From JAAFHB01 sp037133495 (GTDB taxonomy: Bacteria > Bacteroidota > Bacteroidia > Bacteroidales > Prolixibacteraceae), in contig JBAXOA010000013.1 of the NCBI GenBank assembly GCA_037133495.1, forward strand, positions 1-63,428: 63,428 nt of DNA, written 5' to 3'. The position numbers and the translations under genes are program-made. Positions 8,810 to 16,956 of this stretch are shown here, piece by piece (the first letter of the stretch is position 1; each line of letters opens with the position of its first letter). The notes beneath the pieces are model-generated. The model searched no databases and was not told the DNA's origin. It worked only from the letters and a program-made list of their open reading frames with translations.

Positions 8810-10999
8810 ATGGCAAAAGATAAAAAGAGCAGGAAAGCACTGCGTTTCAATAAGGCGGGATTGAAGAAAGCAATCCTTTCAGCCTATTACGAAAACAGCA
8901 ATCAGTCATATAATTACAAACAAATAGGGGCAGCTGTAGGCGCCAAGGATGTACATGAGCTACAGCTTGTAAATGTTGTATTGCAGGAATTGCGTGATGC
9001 AGAAACCCTCGTAGAAACAGATCGTGGGAAATACCGGCTGAAATCGCTGGGAGGAACTGTAACCGGAATTATTGAACTGAACCCCAAAGGATACGGTCAG
9101 TTAAGCAGCGAAGAACTGGACGAGCCTGTTTTTGTTTCAGCAGCCAACATGAATCATGCCCTTGACGGGGATAAAGTAAGGGTTCGGCTTTATGCACATC
9201 GTAAAAGAAGTAATCCTGAGGCTGAAGTGATTGAAATCATTGAGCGGGCCAAGACCACCTTTGTTGGAACGGTGGAGATTTCGCAGTTCAGTGCTTTTTT
9301 AATCCCGAATAAAAAGACCCCCTTCGATCTTTTCATCCCCAAAGATAAGCTAATGGGAGCGAAACACGGTCAAAAAGCAATTGCCAGGATCCTTGACTGG
9401 CCTGAAAAGGCGCGGAATCCGTTTGCGGAAATCATTGACGTTTTGGGTGACGCCGGTAATAACAATACCGAAATGCATGCAATTCTTGCCGAGTTTGGAC
9501 TTCCTTATCATTATCCCGAAAAGGTGAATCAGGCAGCCGAAAGAATTCCTATGGAGATACCTGACGATGAAATCAAAAACCGGCGTGACTTCCGTTCTGT
9601 AACTACTTTTACGATCGATCCTGCAGATGCAAAAGACTTTGATGATGCACTTTCGCTACAAAAATCGGACAACGGACGCTGGGAAGTTGGAATCCATATT
9701 GCCGATGTTACCTATTATGTGAAGCCGGAATCGTTGCTTGAGGACGAAGCTTACAACAGAGCCACCTCGGTATACCTTGTTGACCGTGTCGTCCCGATGT
9801 TGCCGGAGCGGCTCTCGAACGGAGTATGTTCACTGCGCCCAAATGAAGATAAACTCTGCTTTTCAGCAGTATTTCAATTGGATGAAAACGGATCTGTCCT
9901 TCACGAATGGTTTGGCCGGACGATTATTCATTCAGACCGCCGCTTCTCATACGAGGAGGCTCAGCAAGTGATCGAAACGGGTGAAGGTGATTTATTGGAG
10001 GAGATTCAGACACTCGACCGTCTGGCAAAAAAACTGAGAGAGATCCGTTTTACAGATGGATCCATCGGATTCGATCGCGTAGAAGTAAAGTTTGAAATTG
10101 ATAAAGACGGCAAACCTCTCAGTGTATTTTTTAAAGAGTCAAAAGATTCCAACAAATTGATAGAAGAATTTATGTTGCTGGCTAACAAGCGAGTAGCTGA
10201 ATTTGTTGGAAAACCGGCAACCAAGAAAAAGGAGCGCACCTTCGTTTACCGGATTCATGATAAGCCGGATCCTGAAAAACTCGATACCTTTAATCATTTC
10301 ATCAAACGGTTTGGATATGGCATCCAGACAAATAATCCTCAGACAGTTACTGCATCAATGAATAAATTGATCGAAAATGTAGCCGGCAAGAAGGAGCAGA
10401 ATGTAATCGAAACTTTGGCAATCCGGACGATGGCTAAAGCAGAGTATTCAACCAGAAATATTGGTCATTATGGATTAGGATTTGAATATTACACGCACTT
10501 TACCTCTCCTATCCGACGTTATCCCGACATGATGGTTCACCGTTTACTGGCCCGTTATCTTGAAGACGGGCGCTCTGTTCAGGCTGATCAATATGAAGAA
10601 ATGTGCAAACATTCGTCGGATATGGAGAATAAGGCGGCCAGTGCCGAGCGGGCATCGATCAAGTACAAGCAGGTTGAATTTATGGCTGATAAAATTGGTC
10701 AGCAGTTTAAAGGAGTCATCTCAGGTGTAAAAGATTGGGGCATATATGTTGAATTAGATGAAAATAAGTGCGAGGGAATGGTTCCGTTATTCGAACTAAC
10801 CGATGATTTTTACGAATTCGACGAAAAGAACTATTGCATAATCGGGAGACGTACCCACAAAAAATATCAGCTGGGAGATGTAATCGAAATTGAAATAGCG
10901 AGGGCGAATCTCGATAAAAAACAACTTGATTTTCGTATTGTTGGAGATGAACTGCCACAAAAAACAAAAAGTCCGGCTAAGATAAGAAGGCTAAGATAA
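8810..10999 (+). CDS. rnr: Ribonuclease R (RNB-family 3'-5' exoribonuclease)
   Basis: The 729-residue protein degrades structured RNA from the 3' end in the cytoplasm. It has an N-terminal helical/winged-helix region (about 1-75), cold-shock-like OB domains (about 80-230), and the RNB catalytic domain from about 260 with the metal-binding cluster DPADAKDFDDALSL near 268-281. It also has YTHFTSPIRRYPDMMVHRLL near 562-581 and a C-terminal S1 domain at about 635-715 (FKGVISGVKDWGIYVELDE). Length and order fit RNase R. The lysine-rich N-terminus and C-terminal tail are typical. It stands in its own transcription unit, with a candidate promoter just upstream. Confidence 0.97.
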   Translation: MAKDKKSRKALRFNKAGLKKAILSAYYENSNQSYNYKQIGAAVGAKDVHELQLVNVVLQELRDAETLVETDRGKYRLKSLGGTVTGIIELNPKGYGQLSSEELDEPVFVSAANMNHALDGDKVRVRLYAHRKRSNPEAEVIEIIERAKTTFVGTVEISQFSAFLIPNKKTPFDLFIPKDKLMGAKHGQKAIARILDWPEKARNPFAEIIDVLGDAGNNNTEMHAILAEFGLPYHYPEKVNQAAERIPMEIPDDEIKNRRDFRSVTTFTIDPADAKDFDDALSLQKSDNGRWEVGIHIADVTYYVKPESLLEDEAYNRATSVYLVDRVVPMLPERLSNGVCSLRPNEDKLCFSAVFQLDENGSVLHEWFGRTIIHSDRRFSYEEAQQVIETGEGDLLEEIQTLDRLAKKLREIRFTDGSIGFDRVEVKFEIDKDGKPLSVFFKESKDSNKLIEEFMLLANKRVAEFVGKPATKKKERTFVYRIHDKPDPEKLDTFNHFIKRFGYGIQTNNPQTVTASMNKLIENVAGKKEQNVIETLAIRTMAKAEYSTRNIGHYGLGFEYYTHFTSPIRRYPDMMVHRLLARYLEDGRSVQADQYEEMCKHSSDMENKAASAERASIKYKQVEFMADKIGQQFKGVISGVKDWGIYVELDENKCEGMVPLFELTDDFYEFDEKNYCIIGRRTHKKYQLGDVIEIEIARANLDKKQLDFRIVGDELPQKTKSPAKIRRLR

Positions 11000-11117
11000 G
11001 AAGAAGATAATTTAAATTTGTTTGTCTCTTTTAATTTCTATTCTTTTGCGGTAACATACTAAATTATTTATCGAAGTCCTGTGTTATTGGGAAATTTCGG
11101 AAATTTCAATCTTGGCA

Positions 11118-11612
11118 ATGATAGAACTGTCACCTTTTGTTTTAATATTACTGAAATGGATTTTGATTATCACTATTTTAGTGATCGGATTTTTGGGGAT
11201 AAACCGCACCCGCACCTTTTCAAAAGGGACTTCCGCTAAAAAAATGACTTTCCGTAAAAGGGCTGAATCTTATGGCGTCGAAATCAATCTTGTTAAAAGC
11301 CGACGGTTCAACCCCTCAACAATCGAAATGTCCGTCACAAATACCGGCACGAAGGAGATTGATTTATATGCACCTGTCATAATTTTTAAACGATGGTTTA
11401 CTTCAAGGAAATTCAAGGTGCTTAAAGTTGAATATTCAGAGATCTATCCTATCCTTTTAGAACCTGACAGAACATCCGTTCTAGCCATTTCGTTAGATCA
11501 GTTTTATCAGACAGTTCCTGAATTACAGCTAGCCTGCAGAATGAGTATTGAGATGAGAGACCTTAATAACAAGAAATTTAAAAGTCGGACAATCAGGCTT
11601 AAATGGTTTTAA
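11118..11612 (+). CDS. Small membrane-anchored protein of unknown function
   Basis: About 164 residues. One N-terminal membrane helix (about 7-30, FVLILLKWILIITILVIGFLG) is followed by a basic segment (FSKGTSAKKMTFRKRAESYG) and a beta-rich domain (VEINLVKSRRFNPSTIEMSVTNTGTKEIDLYAP). Its VTNTGTKEI stretch suggests an immunoglobulin-like fold, but I do not recognise a named family. The longest frame begins with TTG at 11112; the ATG at 11118 is preferred. Its stop lies 4 bases before the pullulanase start, so the two are probably cotranscribed, although nothing in its sequence suggests a carbohydrate role. Confidence 0.7.
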   Translation: MIELSPFVLILLKWILIITILVIGFLGINRTRTFSKGTSAKKMTFRKRAESYGVEINLVKSRRFNPSTIEMSVTNTGTKEIDLYAPVIIFKRWFTSRKFKVLKVEYSEIYPILLEPDRTSVLAISLDQFYQTVPELQLACRMSIEMRDLNNKKFKSRTIRLKWF

Positions 11613-11616
11613 TTGA

Positions 11617-13563
11617 ATGAGAAACTGGAAATTTAAGGAATCCGATTTTAATAACTTCCCCATTTATGAGGGCAGTGACCTTGGTATCAGCTGGACTCCT
11701 AAAAGTACAGTGGTAAAGATTTGGGCGCCTACCGCACAACGAATATTTTTCAGGCTATACAAGGCGGGACAAGGTGGTGAATTTATAAAGGAATTCCAGC
11801 TGTTGCCCGCCGACGAGGGAACGTGGATCTATGAAATCAAAGAAAATCTGGAAGGTCTGTTCTATACCATTCAAATCCGCGATGGATTAGGCTGGCTAAA
11901 AGAAGGTCCTGATATGTACGCAAAAGCCACAGGAGTAAACGGCAAACGCGGGATGATTATTGATCCTAATAAGGGTAATCCGCTTAAATGGGAAAAGGAT
12001 AATCGTCATTCGATGTCAAATCCGACGGATATGGTTATTTATGAAGTTCATATCCGCGACTTTTCAATGTCTCCCTCCTCCGGAATTAAAAATAAGGGTA
12101 AGTATTTAGGATTCACAGAAACCGGGACAAAGCTCCCTTCAGGTGAGACTACCGGTCTCGATCATTTGAAGGAACTCGGCATCACGCACGTCCATCTTCT
12201 TCCGGTTGCAGATTTTTATACTGTTGATGAATTAAATACTACGGCTCAGTACAATTGGGGTTACGATCCGCTGAATTACAACACTCCGGAAGGATGGTAT
12301 TCGACAGATCCCTGCGATGGTACTGTTCGGATCAGAGAGCTGAAACAGCTCGTTATGTCACTGCATAACAGTGGAATGGGCGTTATTATTGACGTTGTTT
12401 ATAATCATACGGGACTGATATTCGAATCTTATTTTAACCAGACAGTCCCAGGTTATTTTTACCGTTTCAATCACGACGGCACTTTCTCTGATGGCAGCGG
12501 ATGCGGGTCTGAACTGGCAACTGAACGGGAGATGGTCAGAAAATTCATCATCGATTCCGTCGCTTACTGGGCTGAAGAATACCACATTGATGGTTTTCGT
12601 TTTGACCTGATGGGTCTGATCGATATTGAAACAATGAATCAGATCAGAACCAGACTTGATAAGATTGATCCTAAGATATTTATATATGGAGAGGGCTGGA
12701 GTGCCGGAGAAAGTCCTCTACCTGAGAAATTCCGTGCTGTTAAGACCAATACCAGCCGGCTGGATCGGATTGCATCATTTTGTGATGATCTGCGCAATGG
12801 ATTAAAAGGATCTCCTTTTGATAAAAATAATGCCGGATTCATCAGCGGAGTAACCTTGCGCGAGGAGCAGCTTAAATTTGGCATTATCGGTGCGATAGAA
12901 CATGATCAGATTATCTATAATTTTGTCGACACTTCCAGAAAAGCCTGGGCAAATTCACCTGCCCAATGTGTGAACTATGTATCTTGTCACGATAATTATA
13001 CCCTGTTCGACAAGCTTCAGTATTCCTGTCCGGAAGCATCGCCCGAAACGATCGAACGGATGGCCAGGCTTGCTTTCGGTGTAATTTTCACTTCGCAGGG
13101 AGTACCCTTTATTCATGCCGGTGAGGAGATGCTTCGTTCAAAGGGAGGACATCCGGATTCTTACCGCTCGCCTGATTATATTAATCAAATTGACTGGACC
13201 CGAAAAGTACATTATCCGGGACTAATAAGCTTTTTCAAAAATTGCATTCAATTGAGACTACAGCATCCGGCTTTCAGAATCTTCGATGGTGATATAGTCC
13301 GGTCTAAACTCAGATTCTTTGGAAAGTATATTCCCGGAGTTATCGCTTATGAACTTTGTGATCATGCCAATGGCGATCGTTGGCGGCGGATACTTGTTCT
13401 TCTTAATGGAAATAACTACTCAGTCGAATACGAAGTGCCAATGGAAAACTGGTTAATTGTGGCTCAAAACGGAGAAGTAATGCCAAACGGCGGTGGTCAT
13501 ACAAAAACCAGCCTTGTTCGGCTACATGCCATTTCTATGATGATCCTGGCTACGGAAGATTAG
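11617..13563 (+). CDS. pulA: Type I pullulanase / glycogen-debranching GH13 enzyme
   Basis: The 648-residue enzyme hydrolyses alpha-1,6 branches of pullulan, glycogen or limit dextrins. A CBM48-like N-terminal domain (about 15-105, TVVKIWAPTAQRIFFRLY) precedes the GH13 barrel. The pullulanase-specific YNWGYDPLNYNTPEGWYS is at about 211-228. The four GH13 regions are visible: DVVYNHTG (about 258), GFRFDLMGLI with the nucleophile Asp (about 325), YGEGWSAG with the acid/base Glu (about 358) and SCHDNYTL (about 455). No signal peptide is seen, so it is likely cytoplasmic and used on stored glycogen or imported branched dextrins. It is far from the starch locus at 44-62 kb and lacks its operator in the leader. 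Its stop overlaps the convergent alanine dehydrogenase stop by 4 bases. Confidence 0.94.
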   Translation: MRNWKFKESDFNNFPIYEGSDLGISWTPKSTVVKIWAPTAQRIFFRLYKAGQGGEFIKEFQLLPADEGTWIYEIKENLEGLFYTIQIRDGLGWLKEGPDMYAKATGVNGKRGMIIDPNKGNPLKWEKDNRHSMSNPTDMVIYEVHIRDFSMSPSSGIKNKGKYLGFTETGTKLPSGETTGLDHLKELGITHVHLLPVADFYTVDELNTTAQYNWGYDPLNYNTPEGWYSTDPCDGTVRIRELKQLVMSLHNSGMGVIIDVVYNHTGLIFESYFNQTVPGYFYRFNHDGTFSDGSGCGSELATEREMVRKFIIDSVAYWAEEYHIDGFRFDLMGLIDIETMNQIRTRLDKIDPKIFIYGEGWSAGESPLPEKFRAVKTNTSRLDRIASFCDDLRNGLKGSPFDKNNAGFISGVTLREEQLKFGIIGAIEHDQIIYNFVDTSRKAWANSPAQCVNYVSCHDNYTLFDKLQYSCPEASPETIERMARLAFGVIFTSQGVPFIHAGEEMLRSKGGHPDSYRSPDYINQIDWTRKVHYPGLISFFKNCIQLRLQHPAFRIFDGDIVRSKLRFFGKYIPGVIAYELCDHANGDRWRRILVLLNGNNYSVEYEVPMENWLIVAQNGEVMPNGGGHTKTSLVRLHAISMMILATED

Positions 13564-14777
13564 AATGCCGCCATCAGCAGATTAATATCTGTAACCGGAA
13601 TATTAAGCACGTTACCAATATCCTGATTGGTTAAAACTCCGTTAAAAACATATATCCCTTCGCAAAAACCCCGGTTGGTTTTGACATATTGATTAATGCC
13701 GCCCGACTCGCCGATTTCAAGCAGCATTGGAGCAAGTATATTACTCACTGCAATAGAGGTAGTTCGTGCAACACGCGAGGTCATATTGGGTACGCAATAG
13801 TGGATCACACCATGCTCAACGTAGGTTGGTTTATTATGGTTGGTGATTCTTGATGTTTCAATACATCCTCCCTGAATAATATTGAGATCGATAATAACCG
13901 AATTTTCTTTCATCCCTTCAACCATCTCTTCCGGGACAATAATTTTGGGCACTTCATTCATAGAAAGAGCCCCAATTACAACTTCAGCAGTTCTCAAAGC
14001 TTTTCGGAGCGCTTTGGGATGAAAAACGGAGGTAAACACGCGTTGGCCAAGCCTTGATTGAAAATCCATCAACTTTGAAATCGAATCGTCGAAAACTTTT
14101 ACGGTTGCACCAAGAGCGAGCGCAGTACGTGCAGCATATTCAGCTGCAGTTCCGGAGCCGAGAATAACTACTTCAGTCGGAGAAATTCCAGTTACAGAAC
14201 CAAGTATTACCCCTTTCCCGTTTCGGGAAGAGCTCAGATATTCACTCGCAACAATCATGGCTGTATTGCCCATAATCTCGCTGAAAATCCTCTCAACCGG
14301 AAATATGCCATTTTCGTCTTTCATATATTCAAAACCAACAGCCGTAACTTTTTTTCGCATCAGACGACGAACCGATTCCTGCGTTTGCAAAGTCAAATAA
14401 AGCGGTGAAAGCAGGAGTTGGTTACCTTTGAGCATTTCGCTCTCATCTTTCGTAAAAGGAGCCATTTTTAAGATGATATCACATTGAAAAATTTCGCCTG
14501 CGGAATGACAAATTACACCCCCGCAATCGGAATAGGCTTTATCTGAATAATTAGCCCCCTTTCCGGCACCGGATTCCACAAATACATCATGCCCGCTATT
14601 GACAAGAAATTCAACAGACTGAGGCGTTAAAGGCACACTGAATTCAATCGATGCAGAATTATCGGGAATGCCGATATTCAATTTAATGTTTCGCGGACCT
14701 CTCTTGTAAAGTTCTTCTCTGGGAAGAAGCTGGTCTTCGGCCAATGTTGATAGTTTCCCACCTTTCCTTTGATTCAT
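13560..14777 (-). CDS. ald: Alanine dehydrogenase family protein
   Basis: The 405-residue protein matches the alanine dehydrogenase/PNT family, which converts L-alanine and NAD+ to pyruvate, ammonia and NADH. The N-terminal half has the ligand-binding pattern (NIGIPDNSASIEFSVPLTP, FVESGAGKGANYSDKAY), and the Rossmann domain begins near 195 with VVILGSGTAAEYAARTALAL. It is about 35 residues longer than classic Ald, the extra being an N-terminal extension (LSTLAEDQLLPREEL) that I associate with the Bacteroidota form. It lies 26 bases downstream of tsaE on the same strand, a likely two-gene operon. Substrate specificity is inferred from family only. Confidence 0.88.
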   Translation of the reverse strand: MNQRKGGKLSTLAEDQLLPREELYKRGPRNIKLNIGIPDNSASIEFSVPLTPQSVEFLVNSGHDVFVESGAGKGANYSDKAYSDCGGVICHSAGEIFQCDIILKMAPFTKDESEMLKGNQLLLSPLYLTLQTQESVRRLMRKKVTAVGFEYMKDENGIFPVERIFSEIMGNTAMIVASEYLSSSRNGKGVILGSVTGISPTEVVILGSGTAAEYAARTALALGATVKVFDDSISKLMDFQSRLGQRVFTSVFHPKALRKALRTAEVVIGALSMNEVPKIIVPEEMVEGMKENSVIIDLNIIQGGCIETSRITNHNKPTYVEHGVIHYCVPNMTSRVARTTSIAVSNILAPMLLEIGESGGINQYVKTNRGFCEGIYVFNGVLTNQDIGNVLNIPVTDINLLMAAF

Positions 14778-14803
14778 AATCTGATTATTTTAAACAAATA
14801 TCA

Positions 14804-15220
14804 TCACTTTGATTCAATGACCCTTTTCCCGTTTTCCAACTCTTTCAGGTACACTCTGACGGCAATTTCAGGCAAAAGCGATTCAATTAATTCGGGCCAT
14901 TCGATAAAACAATAGTCTCCACTGTAAAAGTAATCTTCGTATCCAAAATCATAAGCCTCACTTAGGCTTTTGATGCGATAAAAATCGAAATGAAAAATAG
15001 TGCTGTTATTTTCGGTTTTATACTCATTAATAAGCGAAAAAGTTGGAGAAGTGACATAGTCAAGTACCTGCATCTCTTCGCATAATGCCTTGATAAAAGT
15101 TGTCTTACCTGCCCCCATATCACCATAAAATGCAAAAATCCGGTCGGCCGGGTGAGCCTGAATGAATTTTCCGGCTATATGATTAATCTCGGAAAGTGAT
15201 TTAATTTCTGCACTGAACAT
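14804..15220 (-). CDS. tsaE: tRNA threonylcarbamoyladenosine biosynthesis ATPase TsaE
   Basis: TsaE is the small ATPase that assists TsaB/TsaD in making the t6A modification of ANN-decoding tRNAs. The Walker A motif GDMGAGKTTFIKAL lies near 33-46, followed by YVTSPTFSLINEY and FHFDFYRIKSLSEAYDFGYEDYF, both typical of the family, and FIEWPELIESLLP near 106. About 138 residues is normal. A GTG at 15238 would add six residues; the ATG at 15220 is preferred. tsaB and tsaD are not in the window. Confidence 0.94.
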   Translation of the reverse strand: MFSAEIKSLSEINHIAGKFIQAHPADRIFAFYGDMGAGKTTFIKALCEEMQVLDYVTSPTFSLINEYKTENNSTIFHFDFYRIKSLSEAYDFGYEDYFYSGDYCFIEWPELIESLLPEIAVRVYLKELENGKRVIESK

Positions 15221-15365
15221 TTTTCTGGTGTTTTTCACCTCAATTTTAATAAAAATCCAGCTTAATAAAAAGCAATCCTATAATTTTTTAGGATAGGATG
15301 AAACTTCTGAAGAATGATCAGGGATGAAAGTGCTATAAATTAGGTTTACTCGTCAATTATTTTCG

Positions 15366-15373
15366 TATTTTTG
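15366..15373 (+). promoter_or_regulatory. Candidate gcvH promoter -7 element
   Basis: TATTTTTG matches the Bacteroidota -7 consensus TAnnTTTG exactly, 33 bases before the gcvH start. No clear TTG is found at the -33 position. No glycine-riboswitch fold was seen in this leader. Confidence 0.45.
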
Positions 15374-15406
15374 AAGCCATAAATCAGATATCATAAATAG
15401 CTATCA

Positions 15407-15787
15407 ATGAATATTCCATCAAATTTGAAATACACGAAAGACCATGAATGGATTCGTGTTGAAGGTCCGGTTGCTTTTATCGGGATCACTCATTTTGCTC
15501 AGGGCGAATTAGGCGATATTGTCTATCTTGAAATTGAAACTGTCGGCGAAACCTTAGCAAGAGAAGAAGTATTCGGAACCATCGAAGCTGTAAAAACTGT
15601 TTCGGACTTGTTTATGCCGGTTTCGGGCGAGATTCTCGAAATGAATGAAGCCCTCAATGATGCTGCCGAACTTGTCAATTCGGATCCTTATGGCAAAGGA
15701 TGGCTGGTTAAAATCAAAATGGATGACCCGTCAGAACTGGATGAGTTATTATCTGCAGATCAATACCAGGAGTTGGTTGCCGGCTAA
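15407..15787 (+). CDS. gcvH: Glycine cleavage system H protein
   Basis: The H protein carries the lipoyl group that shuttles the aminomethyl intermediate between the P, T and L proteins of glycine cleavage. The 126-residue sequence starts NIPSNLKYTKDHEWIRVEG, with the lipoylated lysine in FGTIEAVKTVSDL at about 63. It ends with the usual NSDPYGKGWLVKIKM. Length is normal. The other gcv genes are not in the window. It has its own promoter candidate and is followed by a strong terminator, so it is probably monocistronic. Confidence 0.97.
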   Translation: MNIPSNLKYTKDHEWIRVEGPVAFIGITHFAQGELGDIVYLEIETVGETLAREEVFGTIEAVKTVSDLFMPVSGEILEMNEALNDAAELVNSDPYGKGWLVKIKMDDPSELDELLSADQYQELVAG

Positions 15788-15866
15788 TGATTTAACAATA
15801 ACAGTTGATCCCCTTTTTTTTTCAAAAAGTTGAATCGTTAACTTTTTAACGTTTTGTTGCTTTACA

Positions 15867-15914
15867 GTCAGAAATCACTCCTGTTTCAAACAGGCTTGAT
15901 TCCTGACTTTTTTT
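15867..15914 (+). terminator. Intrinsic terminator after gcvH
   Basis: A long stem with outer arms GTCAGAAATCA/TGATTCCTGAC (one mismatch) and inner arms CCTGTTT/AAACAGG is followed by seven T. It is the strongest terminator-like structure in this part of the window and separates gcvH from the PorP/SprF gene. Confidence 0.8.
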
Positions 15915-15980
15915 ATGTATAATTTGTTTTTGCGGAAAAAATTTGATTGAATCTAATATACAATACTTATATTTTATGAC

Positions 15981-15988
15981 TATATTTG
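15981..15988 (+). promoter_or_regulatory. Candidate promoter -7 element of the PorP/SprF gene
   Basis: TATATTTG is an exact TAnnTTTG match. It overlaps the TTG at 15986 that would give the longest reading frame, so if this is the promoter, translation must start further downstream, supporting the TTG at 16007. Confidence 0.5.
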
Positions 15989-16006
15989 ATAAATAAATGT
16001 TTTGTT

Positions 16007-16954
16007 TTGAAAAAAACCGTGAACATAATATGGATCAAAGCTCTCTTCTTTTCACTATATATTCTGGTGGGCTGTTCATTTTATGGATTTTCACAACAAG
16101 ATCCGGTGTACACACAGTATATGAATAATTTGCTGACAATTCAGCCGGCTTATGCGGGAAGTTCCGGGTCACTTAATGTTACAGGAATCTCACGTGCACA
16201 ATGGGTTGGTTTCCAGGGTGCTCCAAACACCAATACCTTAACAATAAGTGCTCCGCTACGAAATTTTAATGTGGGATTGGGACTGTCAATTGTCAACGAC
16301 AAATGGGGTCCGATCCGGCAAAATGGAATCTATGTTGATTATGCTTATCGCGTAAGGCTCCGTGAGAATCAGTATCTTTCATTTGGAATAAAAGGTGGAT
16401 TTAATATTTATCAGGCTTTTTTATCGGATTTAATCCTCGATAATCCCAACGACCCGGTTTTTTATTATGATGTTAATTTCAAGTTTCTTCCTAATATGGG
16501 GCTTGGATTTATGTGGCATAGCGACCGCTTTTTCATTGGCGCCTCAGCTCCCAAGATATTAAAAAACAGGATCCAAAGTCAGAATACAGAAAATGTTTAC
16601 CGCGAAGTACTGCACTTTTACGGCATGGGAGGTTATGTGTTTTTTTTGAGCGATGTCCTTAAGTTAAAACCAACAGTATTATACCGGTGGGCCGAACGGA
16701 CGCCCAGTTTTGTGGATCTTACGGGTAGCTTTTTACTTTACGACCGGGTTTGGATTGGCGCTACTTACCGAATCAAAAATTCTTATGGGTTCATATTCCA
16801 GTTTAATGTGAATAACCAGCTTAAATTTGGCTATTCCTATGATCAGACATCTTTTCACCCTACTCAGGTTAATTCAGGCACCCATGAATTTCTGATCAGC
16901 TATGATTTTGTTTACGGGCGCAGAGGGCGTCAGATCACTCCGAGGTATTTTTAG
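16007..16954 (+). CDS. PorP/SprF-family type IX secretion-associated outer-membrane protein
   Basis: The protein has a signal-peptide-like N-terminus (ALFFSLYILVGCSFYGFSQQ) followed by QQDPVYTQYMNNLLTIQPAYAGS, the hallmark of the PorP/SprF family. The rest is a beta-rich outer-membrane domain ending in LISYDFVYGR. These proteins help attach or export type IX substrates and usually sit beside a very large gliding or adhesin protein; none is adjacent here. There is no in-frame ATG near the N-terminus: possible starts are TTG 15986, TTG 16007 and GTG 16019. I chose TTG 16007 (MKKTVN...) because 15986 falls inside an apparent promoter. About 315 residues is a usual size. Confidence 0.88.
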   Translation: MKKTVNIIWIKALFFSLYILVGCSFYGFSQQDPVYTQYMNNLLTIQPAYAGSSGSLNVTGISRAQWVGFQGAPNTNTLTISAPLRNFNVGLGLSIVNDKWGPIRQNGIYVDYAYRVRLRENQYLSFGIKGGFNIYQAFLSDLILDNPNDPVFYYDVNFKFLPNMGLGFMWHSDRFFIGASAPKILKNRIQSQNTENVYREVLHFYGMGGYVFFLSDVLKLKPTVLYRWAERTPSFVDLTGSFLLYDRVWIGATYRIKNSYGFIFQFNVNNQLKFGYSYDQTSFHPTQVNSGTHEFLISYDFVYGRRGRQITPRYF

Positions 16955-16956
16955 CA

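Noticed and set aside
15239..15406. Possible glycine riboswitch upstream of gcvH
   Set aside because: No paired-aptamer pattern or conserved core was seen in the 168 bases; only a promoter-like element is present.
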